Positions 10,330-24,491 are shown, counted from the stretch's first letter. The stretch: 64,000 nucleotides of DNA from Podospora pseudoanserina (GCF_035222485.1 NC_085924.1:3844001-3908000); one strand, 5' to 3'. The notes: generated by a model from the letters alone, not told the origin. Made by a program: numbers and translations.

Positions 10330-12098
10330 TTACATCCCCTCAAACTCCCCCCCCAAATCATCCTCGTCCAGATCCCCCTCTTGAATCTCCTTCGCCATCT
10401 CCCTCTCCCTCTCCCTCGCCTCCTGAGCGTTCTTGAGTTCAAGACGGTGCTGGTTCATAGGGAACCTCATAGCCTATCATCATCATCATCATCATGTCAG
10501 CAACCTCATTCCACTCATCTCACAATCAGTCGGCGCAGACGTACCTTGACACTCTCATCATGCAAACTCAAACAAGCCCTGATCCGATCGTGAAACGTCT
10601 CCCCCGGCTCGCTCGTGGCGTAAACATCCCCCACCTCCTTGCTCTTCATGTACCCCTTCTCCCTATCCAGCGTCGCCTCGATAACCCCATCCCGGATCGC
10701 CTTGGCCACGATGTACTCGGCGCTCTCCTCGCTGCCAAGATGCAGCCGGATGCAGATATCCCGAAGCGAAATCCGGCTGTAGCTCAAGCTCATCATCCGG
10801 ATCCCCGTCTTGATGACGTTCTGGCGCAGGCGCAAGATAAGAGTATACGTCCCATCCCGGCGGAAGGTGTCCCCGTGCTGAGCAACAACGCTCTCAAAGT
10901 CCTCCAAATCACCCACCCGGACAGCCCGGACGAGCAAAAAGTAAGGGTGGAGCGAAGCCTCCATGGCAGGCTGTCGAAAGGTCGCGCGGTCGGGGATGTC
11001 GCCCATCAACAGCTCAACCACAAGCAACAGCTTGGTGGCAGTCTGGCCGAACCCAAGAGCACACGCGCTAGAAGGCGCCTTGCGTGTGGCGGCGGTCAAG
11101 TGGTTGTGAGCCTCAGTATAAAGCAGCTGAATGGCCCGCACCTTGCCGAGATAGTACAAGTACCTCGCAACCTGGTTATTCGCCGCATTCTCGGGAAACT
11201 GCGTGTGCGAAACCAACAAATCCGCCTGGGAAATGTGCGATGTCAACAGGTAGCTCCGGAGCAGCAGCACAATAACCGAAGCCTGCGTGTCCGTATCCTT
11301 GCGCAGAACCGCCGTCCTCAGCGCAGCAAGCAGCGTCGGCCGAATCGTCACAATCGTCGACTGCGACGACGGCGGCAAGGGCGCAAGCTGCTCGGCAAAC
11401 AGCTCAAAGTAAAAGTACACCTTGGCCGAAAGCCCATCGAGCGCACGACGGTTGAGCTCCTGGATCTTCTCAATCAGGTACCTCGAAAACTCCAGCCCCT
11501 GCTGCCACTGCTTGCCGTCATGCAGCAACACCTGCGTGAGAATGCCCAAAAAGACACCAATCTCGGGAATAACCTCCTTCTGCTCCTTCTTCACCCCATT
11601 CTTCCCAGAACCAGCCTTGGTCGTCGGCTCACTGTCAATCTCCATCTCCCCTCCCCCTCCTCCCACCTTCCCACCCAGTTGCACCTCCTCCCGTCCAATC
11701 GCCTTCAACAAACCAACCGCAATCTCGGCCCCAGACGAGCTCGCCATGTACGTCTCAGCAACAACCCTCGCCAAAACATCCCCCGTCAGCCGTTTCCGAA
11801 TCGACGACACCGACCGCAGCGCACGAAGGGTGAATCGAGCATCAAAAAGCGCAACGGCACGGTCCAAGAGGGCAAAGTTGCTCTTGATGTCTGTTTTCCT
11901 CGTTAATCACCACCACCACATCACCACACGGGATGAAACCTACCAGCAACAGTCTTCTCAACCGGATCCTCCCCCTCCCCCTCATTCTCAACCCCCTCCA
12001 TAACCACCACATCCCCCTCCACATCCTCCTTCTTCTTGCTCGGCGGCACAACAACCGTCATCTTCTCATCCTCTCCCTTCTTTCCCTTGCCCTTCATT

Positions 12099-12136
<38 letters not shown>

Positions 12137-12178
12137 CCCTCCTCTGGCAGGTTCCCTGTCGGGTGTCTTTCCAGGCAT
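10330..12178 (-). CDS. RPN3: 26S proteasome regulatory subunit RPN3 (PSMD3)
   Basis: Non-ATPase lid subunit of the 19S regulatory particle. There are three exons: 12178..11944, 11890..10545 and 10473..10330. Junctions are VEKTVA-G/DIKSNFALLDRA and ESVK/AMRFPMNQH, giving about 574 aa with frame kept throughout. The N-terminus has a poly-Asn run of 12 from a GTT repeat, then an acidic linker. The helical repeat region and PCI/winged-helix domain follow (residues about 370-500, including LRLRQNVIKTGIRMMSLSYSRISLRDI). The acidic Glu/Asp-rich end (GDLDEDDLGGEFEGM) lies in the last exon. The upstream in-frame codon at about 12211 is GTG, so the ATG at 12178 is taken as the start. Confidence 0.95.
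12101..12136. repeat. (GTT)12 microsatellite encoding poly-Asn in RPN3
   Basis: Twelve perfect trinucleotide units inside the first exon of RPN3, read as AAC on the coding strand. Its length is likely to vary between strains. Confidence 0.9.
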
Positions 12179-13222
12179 ATTTTGTCGTTCGTCGTTTGTT
12201 AACCGAAACACCCGCCCGCCGGTTGAGTTCGGTTTCGATCGTCACGCTTGTCTGTAGTGTCGTTGTTGATGTCAGCCAAAACGAACCTAGGCAGTAGATA
12301 GATAGGTAGCTCGTGTTGGGAGGAAAGTGGCACGCACGCACACGTACTCGGTCGACTGCTCTTCGTCGAAAATAAATAACTCGTGGAGAAAACTTCAAGG
12401 TCAATAATTCCTTGAAGAAGAAAGAAAGAAAAAAAGAAAAAGTCGTCAAACGTCGATGCAAGAAAGCTTTGCCTTGCCTTGCCCCCCAAAGATGGATTGA
12501 TTGATTGTGATGAGCGAGCAGTCCACACAAAGCAAGCAGCAGCCGAACGAACAACGCGGCAGCACGGACCAACAGGCAGGCAAGGCAGCGGTTCCAAGTA
12601 CGCAGCCCTGGCCATCGGTACCTGAGGTTTTGCCCGCAACTGGCAGGCGTGCGGAGGTATCTCATTGGGCGCCCGGTACTTGCCATTGCAGCTGGAAGCT
12701 CCCTGACCCACTTTCGGGCAGAGGCTGAACCACTGGGATCAGCTCTTGTGACGTTGTCGATTTGCTGCCTGTTGCCCCACCTTTTCCCTAATTGGGTCTT
12801 ACAGCAACTTGACGTCTTCTCCCGTTTTGTCTCGAGATGATGAGACATTGGATATCACATATGTAGAAACACTCCCTCAGAGATGACAGCAAAAGCGATT
12901 GATTAACAGCCCGACCTCAGACCAAGGCTACGCTGCTACCCTACATGACTAAGCATGATGACTGGTTTCCTTTTCATGTAATGATCCCTCCCGCCCCCCC
13001 CCTTATTCCCTCCAAAATCCCAAGGTATCAGTAATTCCCCCCATCCCATTCCATGCCTTGCCATGACGCCCGAGACGAAAGAAGAAAATAGAAATAAAAA
13101 ACCCGCCTTACAAAACCCATACCAACACATAAAAAAAGCGACTGTGCTCCGTCTAATTACTTTTGCTCAAGCCAAGCATGAAAACCCCTCTGTAAAAAGA
13201 AAGGACGAAAAAAAGAGAGAAT
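12179..13222. other. Intergenic RPN3 promoter / TAF12 3' end
   Basis: About 1 kb upstream of RPN3 and downstream of TAF12. It has an A-rich purine block (12418-12440) and A-rich stretches at 13075-13215, probably the 3' UTR side of TAF12. No coding frame is convincing. Confidence 0.55.
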
Positions 13223-15593
<2,371 letters not shown>

Positions 15594-16847
15594 CTTGTCC
15601 GCTTTGTTCGGAATGACAGAGGGATTGTTCAGGTCGCTACTCTGGAGCCTGTACCGGGTCGCAGCCGCTTCGAGACCTTGTATCGAGCGAGTATCTAAAG
15701 TAGGGTCAATTAGCTGCTGATGTGGAAGCAGAAGTGTATGCCTCTGTGATAGGGAAAAAAAAAGCGAAGCGTCTCCAAAGACAGAAGATTTCTCGACGGG
15801 CTTGTTGACAGCCCTCGATTTGATGACGAGGGGAGATGAAGTTGAGGAAGATGAAGTCGAACAACCTGGAAAGGTGACGCGAGGCGTGTCGTTGAAATCG
15901 TGTCGGAACTTACCGCAATATGGTAGGGGGACAATGGTCCGTGCGGTTTGCCATATATCAGAGCCTTACTGCCAGCACTTTGCCGTGAACTCTTGCAAAT
16001 ATTTTGCCAACTTGCTGCTTGATCAAATTTGCAAAGAAAAAAATATCTTAGCATTGATATTGGATAGTCTAGCCCTACGAAAAGGCGGAGTTTTCGAGAC
16101 CCGCGCCGGCGCCCGCGCTCTTGTCTTCTGTAGACATCAGGGGAAACAGGGAGCTCACAAGTCCTAAACAACAGAACAAAGCATTGAGCAGAAAAGAAGT
16201 GGCGGAATCTTTTGAGCGAGTAAAGGCATTGCTCTTCATGAAATCTCAGTCAAATCTTTTTCTCAAGTCCACGAACAATTCTTCTTGCCTGTAGCTGTTT
16301 TGCCAGTGTCTGTTTGGGAATATAGCACTCAGGCTTGTCGAGTGCCTCACCAAATTGTGAATAAAAAAAAGGGCACCAGATCACTACACATTAGACGCTG
16401 AAACAGTTCTTCAAGCTGTCTGATGACAATCCAAGGACCGTGACAGTCTTTTGAAGCCTCTTGGGCATAGTCTCTGAGTTGGAGTCTCCATTCTTGTCCA
16501 CAATGTGCTCAGCTACACACCTACTGAAACTAATAATTCCGAGCTTCAGGGCCTGCATCAGCAAATCCACGATATTCAAACACTCCAATGATCAAGTTAG
16601 AGAGGATCAAGCAGCGGGATCCAGACACTCCATCAGGTATTCATCGTAAATCAAGCAAAGCAGTCGTCATCACAATGTTCAAATCCTCTTACCCCAACAA
16701 AAAGTAAATTTCCCGGGCAATGCTTCCACATTTCATATTCCAATCATCAACTCATAATCATAATCATCAACATCGTCATCGTCATCATCATCATCATCAT
16801 TAAATCTCTTCCCCCCTCTCCCCGCCCCCATTAAATTACTTCCCACC
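15594..16847. other. Intergenic, TAF12 5' leader and unknown-gene 3' end
   Basis: The minus strand has a donor-like GTAAGT at about 15914 and a TTTAG acceptor at about 15698, so TAF12 may have a 5' leader intron. From 16740 to 16801 there is an imperfect ATC/CAT repeat in the probable 3' UTR of the next gene. No other gene is supported. Confidence 0.45.
16741..16801. repeat. Imperfect (ATC)n microsatellite
   Basis: A run of ATC/ATA/GTC units ending in a pure (CAT)n block, just downstream of the gene ending at 16848. Confidence 0.8.
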
Positions 16848-17903
16848 CTAGGGCGAATCCACCTCCATGCTAACATACTCATAATAAGGCAACTCCCTCG
16901 CCAACTTCTCCCCCACCCCTCCCACCTCCAAAAAGACCCCATCATCCGACTCGGGCTCATCCAACTCCTCAATCCTCGACGTCCTCGCCTCATGCTGAAA
17001 AATCGAGCTCCTCCTTCTCATGTGATGATCCACCATGCTAACCCGTCTCCTCATCCTCCTCCCCCCCGTCTGGTCCTCCGACGAATTTGGCCCCAGCCAA
17101 GGCTTCAAATCCTCCAAATCAGTATCACTCCCGATGCTCTCACTGATGGTCCTCTTCCCTATGCTCCCGCTCGTCATCCTCCTCTTCTTCTTCTCCTCCC
17201 TCCTCTTGATCAAAAACTCGCGATACTCGGCCTCGTCGAGGTCCGTCTCGTCAGACTCATCGTCGCAATTGAGGTTGTGGAGGCTGAAAATAAACGTCCT
17301 GTCTATTACCGCCGGCCGTCTCGTCCTTGAGCGGGAGCGGCTGCGGTTGGACTCGGCGTATTCAATGTAATCCGGCCGGAGAACCCCATCTCTCTCGTCG
17401 TCGCTGTCGGCAAAGTCGGAGAGCTCCTCAATGACGAAATTGGAGTCCGTCTCGGCGATGACACGGCCGATTGTGATGGAGGCTGACCGGCCTATCCTGG
17501 CCGATATGTGTGGAATCTGGGGTAGAAGTGGGGATGGCTCTAGCTGTGGCTGTTCAGGGGTCGCGGACCGGGATGGCCCGGCGGGTTGGGAATCGTTGTC
17601 GGATTCGTCTTCCGACGACGAGGAAGAGGAACAGCTGGTGGTTCGTGGTGATAATTGATCTGGCCGACTGCCATTGAACGCCACCGGAACTCCTCCGGTC
17701 GACAAAGGGGGGGGCGCCATGGGCCGGAGGTGATTATGGTGGTGGTGGTGGTGACGGGAGTGTGGAAGCGGCGGCGGCGTGGGCGCAGACACCCCGGGGG
17801 GCGGGGGGCTGCTTTTGCGGCCAAAAACCGGGGAAGCCGTTCGCGGGGTCTCTGGCGGAGAGGTAGGCCCGACGTTTTGAGAGATTTTCCCGTTGGGCCA
17901 CAT
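16848..17903 (-). CDS. Unrecognised Ser/Arg-rich protein
   Basis: Single exon, 351 aa; I do not recognise a family. Visible features are a Pro-rich start, a His run followed by NHLRP (residues about 50-60), a Ser/Asp/Glu block (SSSSSSEDESDNDS, about 90-105), a mixed region with FVIEELSDFADSDDERDG, an Arg/Ser stretch (SNRSRSRSRTRR), and a Lys/Arg helix (FLIKRREEKKKRRM) followed by LEDLKPWLGP. A basic patch (GGRRMRRRVS) leads into a C-terminus ending LPYYEYVSMEVDSP. The basic and acidic blocks look like an intrinsically disordered nuclear protein, but that is inference. The frame is fully open and biased toward C/G at third positions. The ATG at 17903 is the first in frame. Confidence 0.7.
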   Translation of the reverse strand: MWPNGKISQNVGPTSPPETPRTASPVFGRKSSPPPPGVSAPTPPPLPHSRHHHHHHNHLRPMAPPPLSTGGVPVAFNGSRPDQLSPRTTSCSSSSSSEDESDNDSQPAGPSRSATPEQPQLEPSPLLPQIPHISARIGRSASITIGRVIAETDSNFVIEELSDFADSDDERDGVLRPDYIEYAESNRSRSRSRTRRPAVIDRTFIFSLHNLNCDDESDETDLDEAEYREFLIKRREEKKKRRMTSGSIGKRTISESIGSDTDLEDLKPWLGPNSSEDQTGGRRMRRRVSMVDHHMRRRSSIFQHEARTSRIEELDEPESDDGVFLEVGGVGEKLARELPYYEYVSMEVDSP

Positions 17904-20190
17904 GGTAGGTCTAATAAGTATGGCGATGCAAGATTTGCTTTTTTTTTGATTTTTTTTTTTGGACTTGCTGCAAAAACCGGTGACGGAATTTCTATGCCCT
18001 CCGTTTCGGATGGGTAAAACAAAAGATGCTTGCTGCTGGGGTAGGTACTGTCACAGCGGTGTGTGTCGAGTGGTGCCAGTCTCGTCTGGGGAAACGTCTT
18101 ATCGATTGCCCGCTCTCGTGGGAGAGAGTGTGGGGGTTACCGAGCAAAAGAAAAAAAGATGGCGGGGAAAAGATGGAATGGCGCGCGCGCAATACTGTGC
18201 TGTGCTGTGCTCTGCTGCGATGCGATGCAAGTAATGCTGGCTGGCGGGCGGAATGGCGTGAGTAGGTAGATGTACGGTACGGGAACGGGGTGTTTTCAAG
18301 GTGTCAAGACCCAAAGAGTGAATCTCCAACGAGGAGAAGATATCGGACTTCGGTTGGTTGTCATGATAATATCGATCCAGAGTCTAGGTGCGGTTCCGTG
18401 CAGCCCAGGCTGATTCCCGATATTGGGGAACGTGTCTGAGCAGGATCGAAAAGCAAGCAATCGGGAATTGCGGGGTGCTCGATAAAAAAGGACTGGTTGG
18501 TTTGCGCCGTTGCGCTACGCTGGTGGTGCCGACGAAGGAGCTGACTGATGAGGGACTGACTTGTCTGACGGGTAAGCCAGTGTGTGGAAGCCGGCAGCTC
18601 GGAGGGGCGAGGTTGTGTGTCCGGTGTGTGTCGTAGAATAAATGAATTGTCCGTCCGAGCAACAGAGGACAAAAACAAAGCAGCTGACGTCTCTTATCGG
18701 GTCCGGAGATGGCTTTTTATCACAGGGCTACTACATATATACTCGGAGTGGTCGGTTGGGCTCCGGATCGAAGAGCCATCTTATACAATTTGGCAAATAT
18801 TTCTCCTGTGCCTGGCTGCCATGGGTTGCAGCAGGGGTTTCAAGCCCCCTACTACTAATAACGAAGAAGAGCCGCCAACAGCAGGTTCTTGTCTTGATGG
18901 CGGCGCCTTTGGGCAGCAATGCTCCGTCTAATCCCTGAACATTTCCCTCAGACGAAATGTTACAGGCGGGACGCAAGCAATCGACATGACGACAACAAAC
19001 CGGCCGTCGGTCAGAGAGCCGGATGTCTGAGTCCTCGGCTCCGTTAGGGGGCGAAGGCGGTGTCTTGATGGTTGAGTTGTCACTGTCCCATCGTGTCATC
19101 ACCACTGCGCAAACGAGCATGGAAGCCCTCGTGCAGCATTCTCCCGCTGTGTCCGTCCACAAGGCTTGATGTCCGGGGCAGGCACCTTTCACAGGAACTG
19201 GCAACGAATCAGGGTGTAGAGGCCCACCAAGGTGGACGTCAAAAATAGACTTGTTGTCCAATAAAGAAGGCAGAAAAATTATTCTGCCGGCTGCAGGATG
19301 CGTGTCTGCTGCTGTGTACGTGGGTGGCAGGAGAGGGAAAAAATGCTTGGATGAGCAGATCCCGTTGCCATCTTCGCCGATGCGCATTCATACGCTCACA
19401 GGCGCCGGGAGAACTTGGGCTCTGTCATTCCGCAGCTGAGCCAGATATTGAGGTGTTGTGCTGTGAGAATCCAGAGCTCTTCAAGAGCACCGTGGAGGTT
19501 CCAAAAAGGCTGTGGAGCGTGGCATATCCCAGTGCCGGTTGGGCGTCTCCGTTCCGGCACATGCAGGTCGTGAACAGGGGATCCTTCCATAGCCCTTCAC
19601 GAGAGCGGGCCGTAGACATCGCCGGTGGAGGTGTTGACAAAATGTGCTCATCTGTGAGAGGTATGGCATTCGGCCGTTTGAAAAAACGGTGTGTAAGGAA
19701 TACACGAATACATGATCTCGCAGGAGCTCTCATCGACGAGGTGCGAGAGGTCCAAAGCTGCTTGTTCAGCGTCAGGTCCGGGTTATCGTTGCTCAGTTGC
19801 CATGTGACGGAACCGCTACCGAACAGGCCGAGACAACTGCGTCATTTGCGACAGGCTGTGGTTAGTAACTCTCAAGTCGGGCACCTTGGATTTACCCAAC
19901 GTGAGGTTCGTGTCGACTTCGAAAATAGGTAAATAATTTGTAAGAAATGATAACGAGGGGCGCTTCAAGAATTGGTGCCTGTGCCTGTGCCTGTCAATCA
20001 TTCCCGTCACGTGATAGCGAGGTGATTTATCGCGGGGTTTATCGATCTGCCAAGAGATCGGATAACCACCAACCCCAGCCCAAGCTCTCAATTGTAGATC
20101 GCATCTTTGTCTCCCATTCACACCAAAACCCGACGCGACATCTTGCCTCCCAGACGCGACATCTTCTTCTCGTCCCACAACATAATCATA
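17904..20190. other. Gene-poor stretch, 2.3 kb
   Basis: Overlapping short frames on both strands but no conserved motif. A GC-alternating patch (gcgcgcgc, about 18181-18188) and a short TGTGC-type run (18195-18215) are present. It probably contains the promoters of the 17.9 kb gene and SPC34. Confidence 0.5.
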
Positions 20191-20989
20191 ATGTCCTTGA
20201 TATCAACCCACCTCGCCCAAATCGCCCTCTCCTGCGAAGGCATAGACAGCCTCCCGTAAGTCCCCTCTCCCAAAGTAAACAAAGCTGGAAACCCCCCAAC
20301 CTTTCTCTAACCGCCCTCCAGTTTCCCCACCGAAAATCTTCACCAACGCCCTCCTCTCCAACCCAGACATCACCTCCCTCATCCGCGACACCGAAGCCCA
20401 CGAACGCGCCCTCTTCTCCGTCCCCGCACCCCCACCACCACCAACCACCACCCCCCATCCCGAGCAACCTAAACCTTCCAACCGCAGGCAAACAGTCTTC
20501 AACGTCGCCGCCGGAGAAGTCACCACCGGACCAGCACCCAACTCCTCCACCCGCCGATCCACCGCCGTCGCCGCCGTTTTGGGCGGTGATCTCCACGCGC
20601 ATCTGACCCGTAGACACAAGGAAGGCGAGGCCGACATTGAACTACTACTACAAGGTGCCGAGAAGCTTTGTGGTGTCTATGCCTTACCTGGAGCGCTGGA
20701 GAGGATACCGCAACTAAGAAGAAAGTGGGAGATGCAAGGGCATACGCTCGCATATTACGAGCAAAAGGTCGCCGAGCAACAAGTGCAATTGCAGGCCATG
20801 AATCAACGAAACGAATGGGATGAGGACGAGGAAATGGAGCATGTGGAGGAGGAAAAGGGGGATTACATCACAGAGGAGGATTTGCGGCGGGACGAGGAGG
20901 AGCTGAGGAAATTGGAGAGGAAGAGGCGGGAGCTGCAGGCCAAGTTGAAGAGCTTGGAAGGTGATATTGGGGGTTTGATGGATATTTGA
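20191..20989 (+). CDS. SPC34: DASH complex subunit SPC34, apparent frameshift at exon junction
   Basis: Subunit of the DASH/Dam1 ring that couples kinetochores to spindle microtubules. Exon 1 (20191..20255) encodes MSLISTHLAQIALSCEGIDSLP and ends at a clean GTAAGT. Exon 2 begins at CCAG/TTTCCCC (20322) and encodes KIFTNALLSNPDITSLIRDTEAHERALFSVP, a Pro/Thr linker, LGGDLHAHLTRRHKEGEAD, and a C-terminal coiled coil rich in Glu and Arg (residues about 165-250). Both exons match the family, but canonical splicing leaves them out of frame: 65 + 668 bases is not a multiple of three. A run of four C at 20325-20328 would restore frame if it were three or six long. Either there is a one-base indel or sequence error, or splicing is non-canonical. 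Confidence 0.8.
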
Positions 20990-21081
20990 GCAATGATTGC
21001 GCTATATTCTCATGCGAACAAGGGACTCTTAGGTTGACAAGAGAGGTTCTATGCGGGATGATCGGCAGGGGTACGTTCAAA

Positions 21082-21883
21082 CTAGCAGCTTACTCCTTCG
21101 GAAGAAGCGCTGACAGCAGGAGCAGAAGCCTTTATCCTCTTCAGAACCTCGACCAACTTCTCGGGATCTTGGGCGCCTTCCACTCTGTACTTTCCATTGA
21201 TGGTGAAATTGGGCACTCCGGACACTCCATCCCGGTACGCCTCCTCAACCTCCTTGTCGACTTCGGGTCCGCCCCTGCCCTCATCGAGCCAGGATTCGAC
21301 CTCAGCCTTGTCCAACCCTCCCTTCTCGCCGGCGGCGATCAGAACGTCATGGGAAGTGATGTCTCCATCTTCCTCGAAATGCAGCTTGAAAAGCGCAGAG
21401 ATAACACTGTTTTCGAGCTCGTTCGACTTTGTCTTTGCCAGCTGAACCAGCCGGTGGGCGTCACGGGTGTTTCCGATCCTGGCCTTGAACGAGAAGTTGA
21501 TGCCCTCGGCTTCGCCGAAGCGCTTGAGCATCATGGTGGACATGGCCAGGCGGTTGGGATCGCCGAATTTCTTGAGGAGGTGCTCATCGCGGTCAACCGA
21601 GGTTTTGGGGAGGGAAGGGTCGAGGTAGAAGGGGTGCCAGTGGATTTTGAAAGTGTCGGAGCTGGCGTTGGGAACGGAGGCTTTGTAGAGGTTGATGGCG
21701 CGTTCGAGGCGCTTTTTGCCTAGATAACACTGGGTTGAGGGGGGCGGGGGAAGGGTTAGAGGCGCTTGCATGGAGACCATGTTGGTGACTGTGGAGGTGG
21801 TGGTCATGGCATTTGTGTAGGGCTGAAAGACGTACCCATGGGCATATGGCGTCGGAGACGATTTTGATGTCGAAGGCCGTCAT
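21082..21883 (-). CDS. DsbA/FrnE-like thioredoxin-fold oxidoreductase
   Basis: Member of the DSBA-like thioredoxin superfamily (FrnE / 2-hydroxychromene-2-carboxylate isomerase-like). Exon 1 (21883..21836) encodes 16 residues ending CPW. A 106-base intron (GTACGT...CAG) follows, and exon 2 (21729..21082) begins CYLGKKRLE, so the redox-type CPWC motif spans the intron. Total length is 231 aa. Other family features are FKIHWHPFYLDPSLP, a helical middle (ARIGNTRDAHRLVQLAK), and GVSGVPNFTINGKY with the cis-Pro after Val, as expected in a thioredoxin fold. No signal peptide is visible, so a cytosolic location is likely. The substrate cannot be deduced. Confidence 0.88.
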
Positions 21884-23516
21884 TTTGTTGGAGGTGAGTG
21901 GACAATCACAGGTGTTTTGTAAAAAATGCAGGCATCAAATTTGGGGATGAGGTTTATGTGAGGAAAAGTGATGATGCCATCGCTGTCTTAAATTTGGAGG
22001 TTATCACCCCCTCACCTAATGGCTGACAAATCCGGATGTGGGTGGCAATTCAGTGAAGGAAGTCTCGACTGGCTGTTCTTTAAGTTAAATAGATATCTTT
22101 CTCAAAAGTGAAGCTGACCATAACCACGATATCCTCAATCAAGGCAACGACAACAAAGTTGACGGACGACAGCAAGTGTTGACGTCGGAGACGGAGTCTC
22201 GGTGCTCAGCCCGTTCCATGTTCCAATCCAGTTGGAGGGGCTGGAGCAGAAGCGGGCTCCATAGTAAGCGCGTTGCCCGTCGCGATTCCTTAACAAGAAA
22301 GTGTTAAGATTCAAGGGGAAGGAAGAAGGGAAGCAAGCGTTGGTCTTTTTGAAGGGGGTGACGCAGCTCTCTTCTGGGTTCTGTCAAAACAGAGAGGTTG
22401 GGGAAGCAAGCCCTCAACTGTGAAAAAGCAGCCAACAATGCGTCACCAGGTGGGACATCTTCCCACTTTACGCGGCGCATAACCCCTGTCTCTAGGCCTT
22501 TGCCAAGAGCCGCAAAGCCAGCTCAGCGCCCGCACCGCAACACCACCCATGTCTAGCTTTTTGCCCGGACAACGGATCCAATGTAAATAAAGTGCGGTGG
22601 TTGGGCAACAGGGGACGGGGCCAGACACACCAACGACTGGTGAGAGCAGCAGTTGGAGCAGACAGACAAGAAAGCGAGAAAGAAGAGAGAGCGAGAGAAA
22701 ATGCAGATGGCTAGCAGCAACATCGTCGTCTCTTGATTTTTGGCCTTGTTCCATCTTTTTTTTTTCTTCCCCGGATATCATCCGCTCTTTAACTTGTCCC
22801 GTCTCAGAATATACCCTCACTAGTTAGCTGCCCATACCAGCCACCGGCATTTCTGCGATTTTGCGCAAAGCAACATCCCATCCCACCCCCCCAATCCCCA
22901 CCTTGTAAGTTGCGTTTTCCAGCCTCCATTCTTGTCTTGTTGGTGAAAGCACACACCACACCCACAGCTTTGGGACCTGCAGAATTCCTGACGGTTTTCC
23001 CGCCCTTGCATTCTCCTCTCTCAGTCTGTTGCTCTAACAACTCGATCTCTTTTTTTTGCTTCCCACAGTATCACAGACATACACGCCAGTGCAAGTCGTG
23101 CAGATTTTCAAGGGTCTGCCCCGTACATACTACTGGAGTAGTAGTCCCGTCGTCCCACTTCATTACTCAATTATACTGCAGGTGGTGTAGTCTACCTGTT
23201 GTTTGTTGTGTGTGTTGTGTGAGAAGAGAGAGAGAGAGAGAGTACCTTGCGGGTCACACTACGAACGAGTGGCATTCCTGGCGAACTACATCGTCGACGA
23301 CGATCTATCCGAGACCTACCAAAGAACAATAGGCGCCACTTACATTCCAACTCCGACAAAAACCAGACTACACTCCTCCTCCTCCTCCTCCTCCTCCTCC
23401 TCCTCCTCCTCCAACCGTCACTCCGGGCGTGTGTTCCTACCGTCGGAGGGCGGGTGTGTGTGGGTTTTATTCTTTGTGAGTGAAAGGGAAGTGTGTGTTG
23501 GACGTATAAAAAAAAC
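21884..23516. other. Intergenic, 1.6 kb, upstream of FIG1
   Basis: Divergent promoter region between the DsbA-like gene and FIG1. A CT/TCC-rich stretch close to FIG1 (23373-23412) and GA runs (23225-23241) suggest a pyrimidine-rich 5' leader. No coding frame is convincing. Confidence 0.5.
23373..23412. repeat. (CTC)n microsatellite in the FIG1 leader
   Basis: About 13 units of TCC/CTC, roughly 105 bases upstream of the FIG1 start codon. Confidence 0.85.
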
Positions 23517-24048
23517 ATGGCGACAAGAGTACAATTAGGATGGTACCGTAAGTCTTTTAACCTCAACCAACCGGGCGCATGACCTACCTTTTGCGCTCTC
23601 ACGGAGAGGAATGCCTAGCTGACTTCTCTCCCTCAAACCACCAGGATGGGTACCATTCCTCGGCTACCACCACGTGCTGATGATCCTCATCGCCGTGACG
23701 ATAATCCTGCTCTCCCTCCTCCTAGCAGGCTGCTCCTCCTCCTCCCCCCTCATCCCCGACATCTTCCTCCTCTCCATCTATTACGAAAAATATACGGCCG
23801 TCCCCGACACGGCCCAGGTCGACTACCGCGTCTCGGAGGCGATCTCCAACATTGTCGGCGACGCCAGCCTCCAGGCCAGGGTCGGCTACTTTGGCATCTG
23901 CATCTCGACCGACGGCGGGAGCTGGCTGTGCTCCAACAATGCGACCTCGCTGGCGAACGAGATCTCGGTGGAGCAGGACCCGCTGAACCTGATTTGGCTG
24001 TCGGCGCAGTTTAAGGATATGATTGTTTTTCCCTATCTCTTGTAAGTT

Positions 24049-24082
<34 letters not shown>

Positions 24083-24491
24083 GTTTTGTTTGTGTGTGCT
24101 GACGGATTGGGGGGTTAGGATCATCGCCATCATCTTCGCCTTCATCTGCCTCCTCCTACTGGCTACCTTTCCCGGCTGGCACGAGGAGGAAGATTCCGAG
24201 GGTTCAGAAAGAGAAGTCAAGCCTTTTCCCTCGAGACCGGTCAGCCAAGTCGCGCTGGCGATTATCTTTATTGCGTCGATTTTTGTGCTGGTTAGTGTGC
24301 TGTGGCAGCACACCGCGTCTGTGGCGGCGAGTATTATCGCGCAGGATTTCGGGAACGGGTCGGTGCTGGCGGGGGTTGGGTCGAGTGCCATGGTGATGGG
24401 GTGGTTTAGTTTTACGTTGTTGATTATTGTTACGATTGGGTTGTTGGTCATGATATTGAGCATGGCGGTTCTGTCAGATATTATGGCTTGA
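23517..24491 (+). CDS. FIG1: Fig1-type membrane protein (calcium influx / cell fusion)
   Basis: Member of the Fig1 family, which acts in low-affinity calcium uptake and membrane fusion during mating and hyphal growth. There are three exons, 23517..23547, 23645..24041 and 24119..24491, giving 266 aa. The first junction gives GWYR/WVPFLGYHH and the second FPYLL/IIAIIF. Four hydrophobic segments are visible: one near residues 20-40, then one at about 140-160 after an extracellular loop, and two toward the C-terminus. The loop holds the family-type motif GYFGICIS...WLCSNN, whose two cysteines may form a disulfide. Intron 2 contains a perfect (CT)n run of about 26 bases. The last helix ends in LSDIMA. 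Confidence 0.92.
24053..24079. repeat. (CT)n tract within FIG1 intron 2
   Basis: A perfect dinucleotide run just after the GTAAGT donor of the second FIG1 intron. Confidence 0.9.

Noticed and set aside
10494-11906. 470-codon plus-strand frame over RPN3
   Set aside because: Shadow of RPN3 on the opposite strand.
18584-18931. 115-codon plus-strand frame in the 18-20 kb gap
   Set aside because: Isolated, with no recognisable features and competing frames; likely chance.
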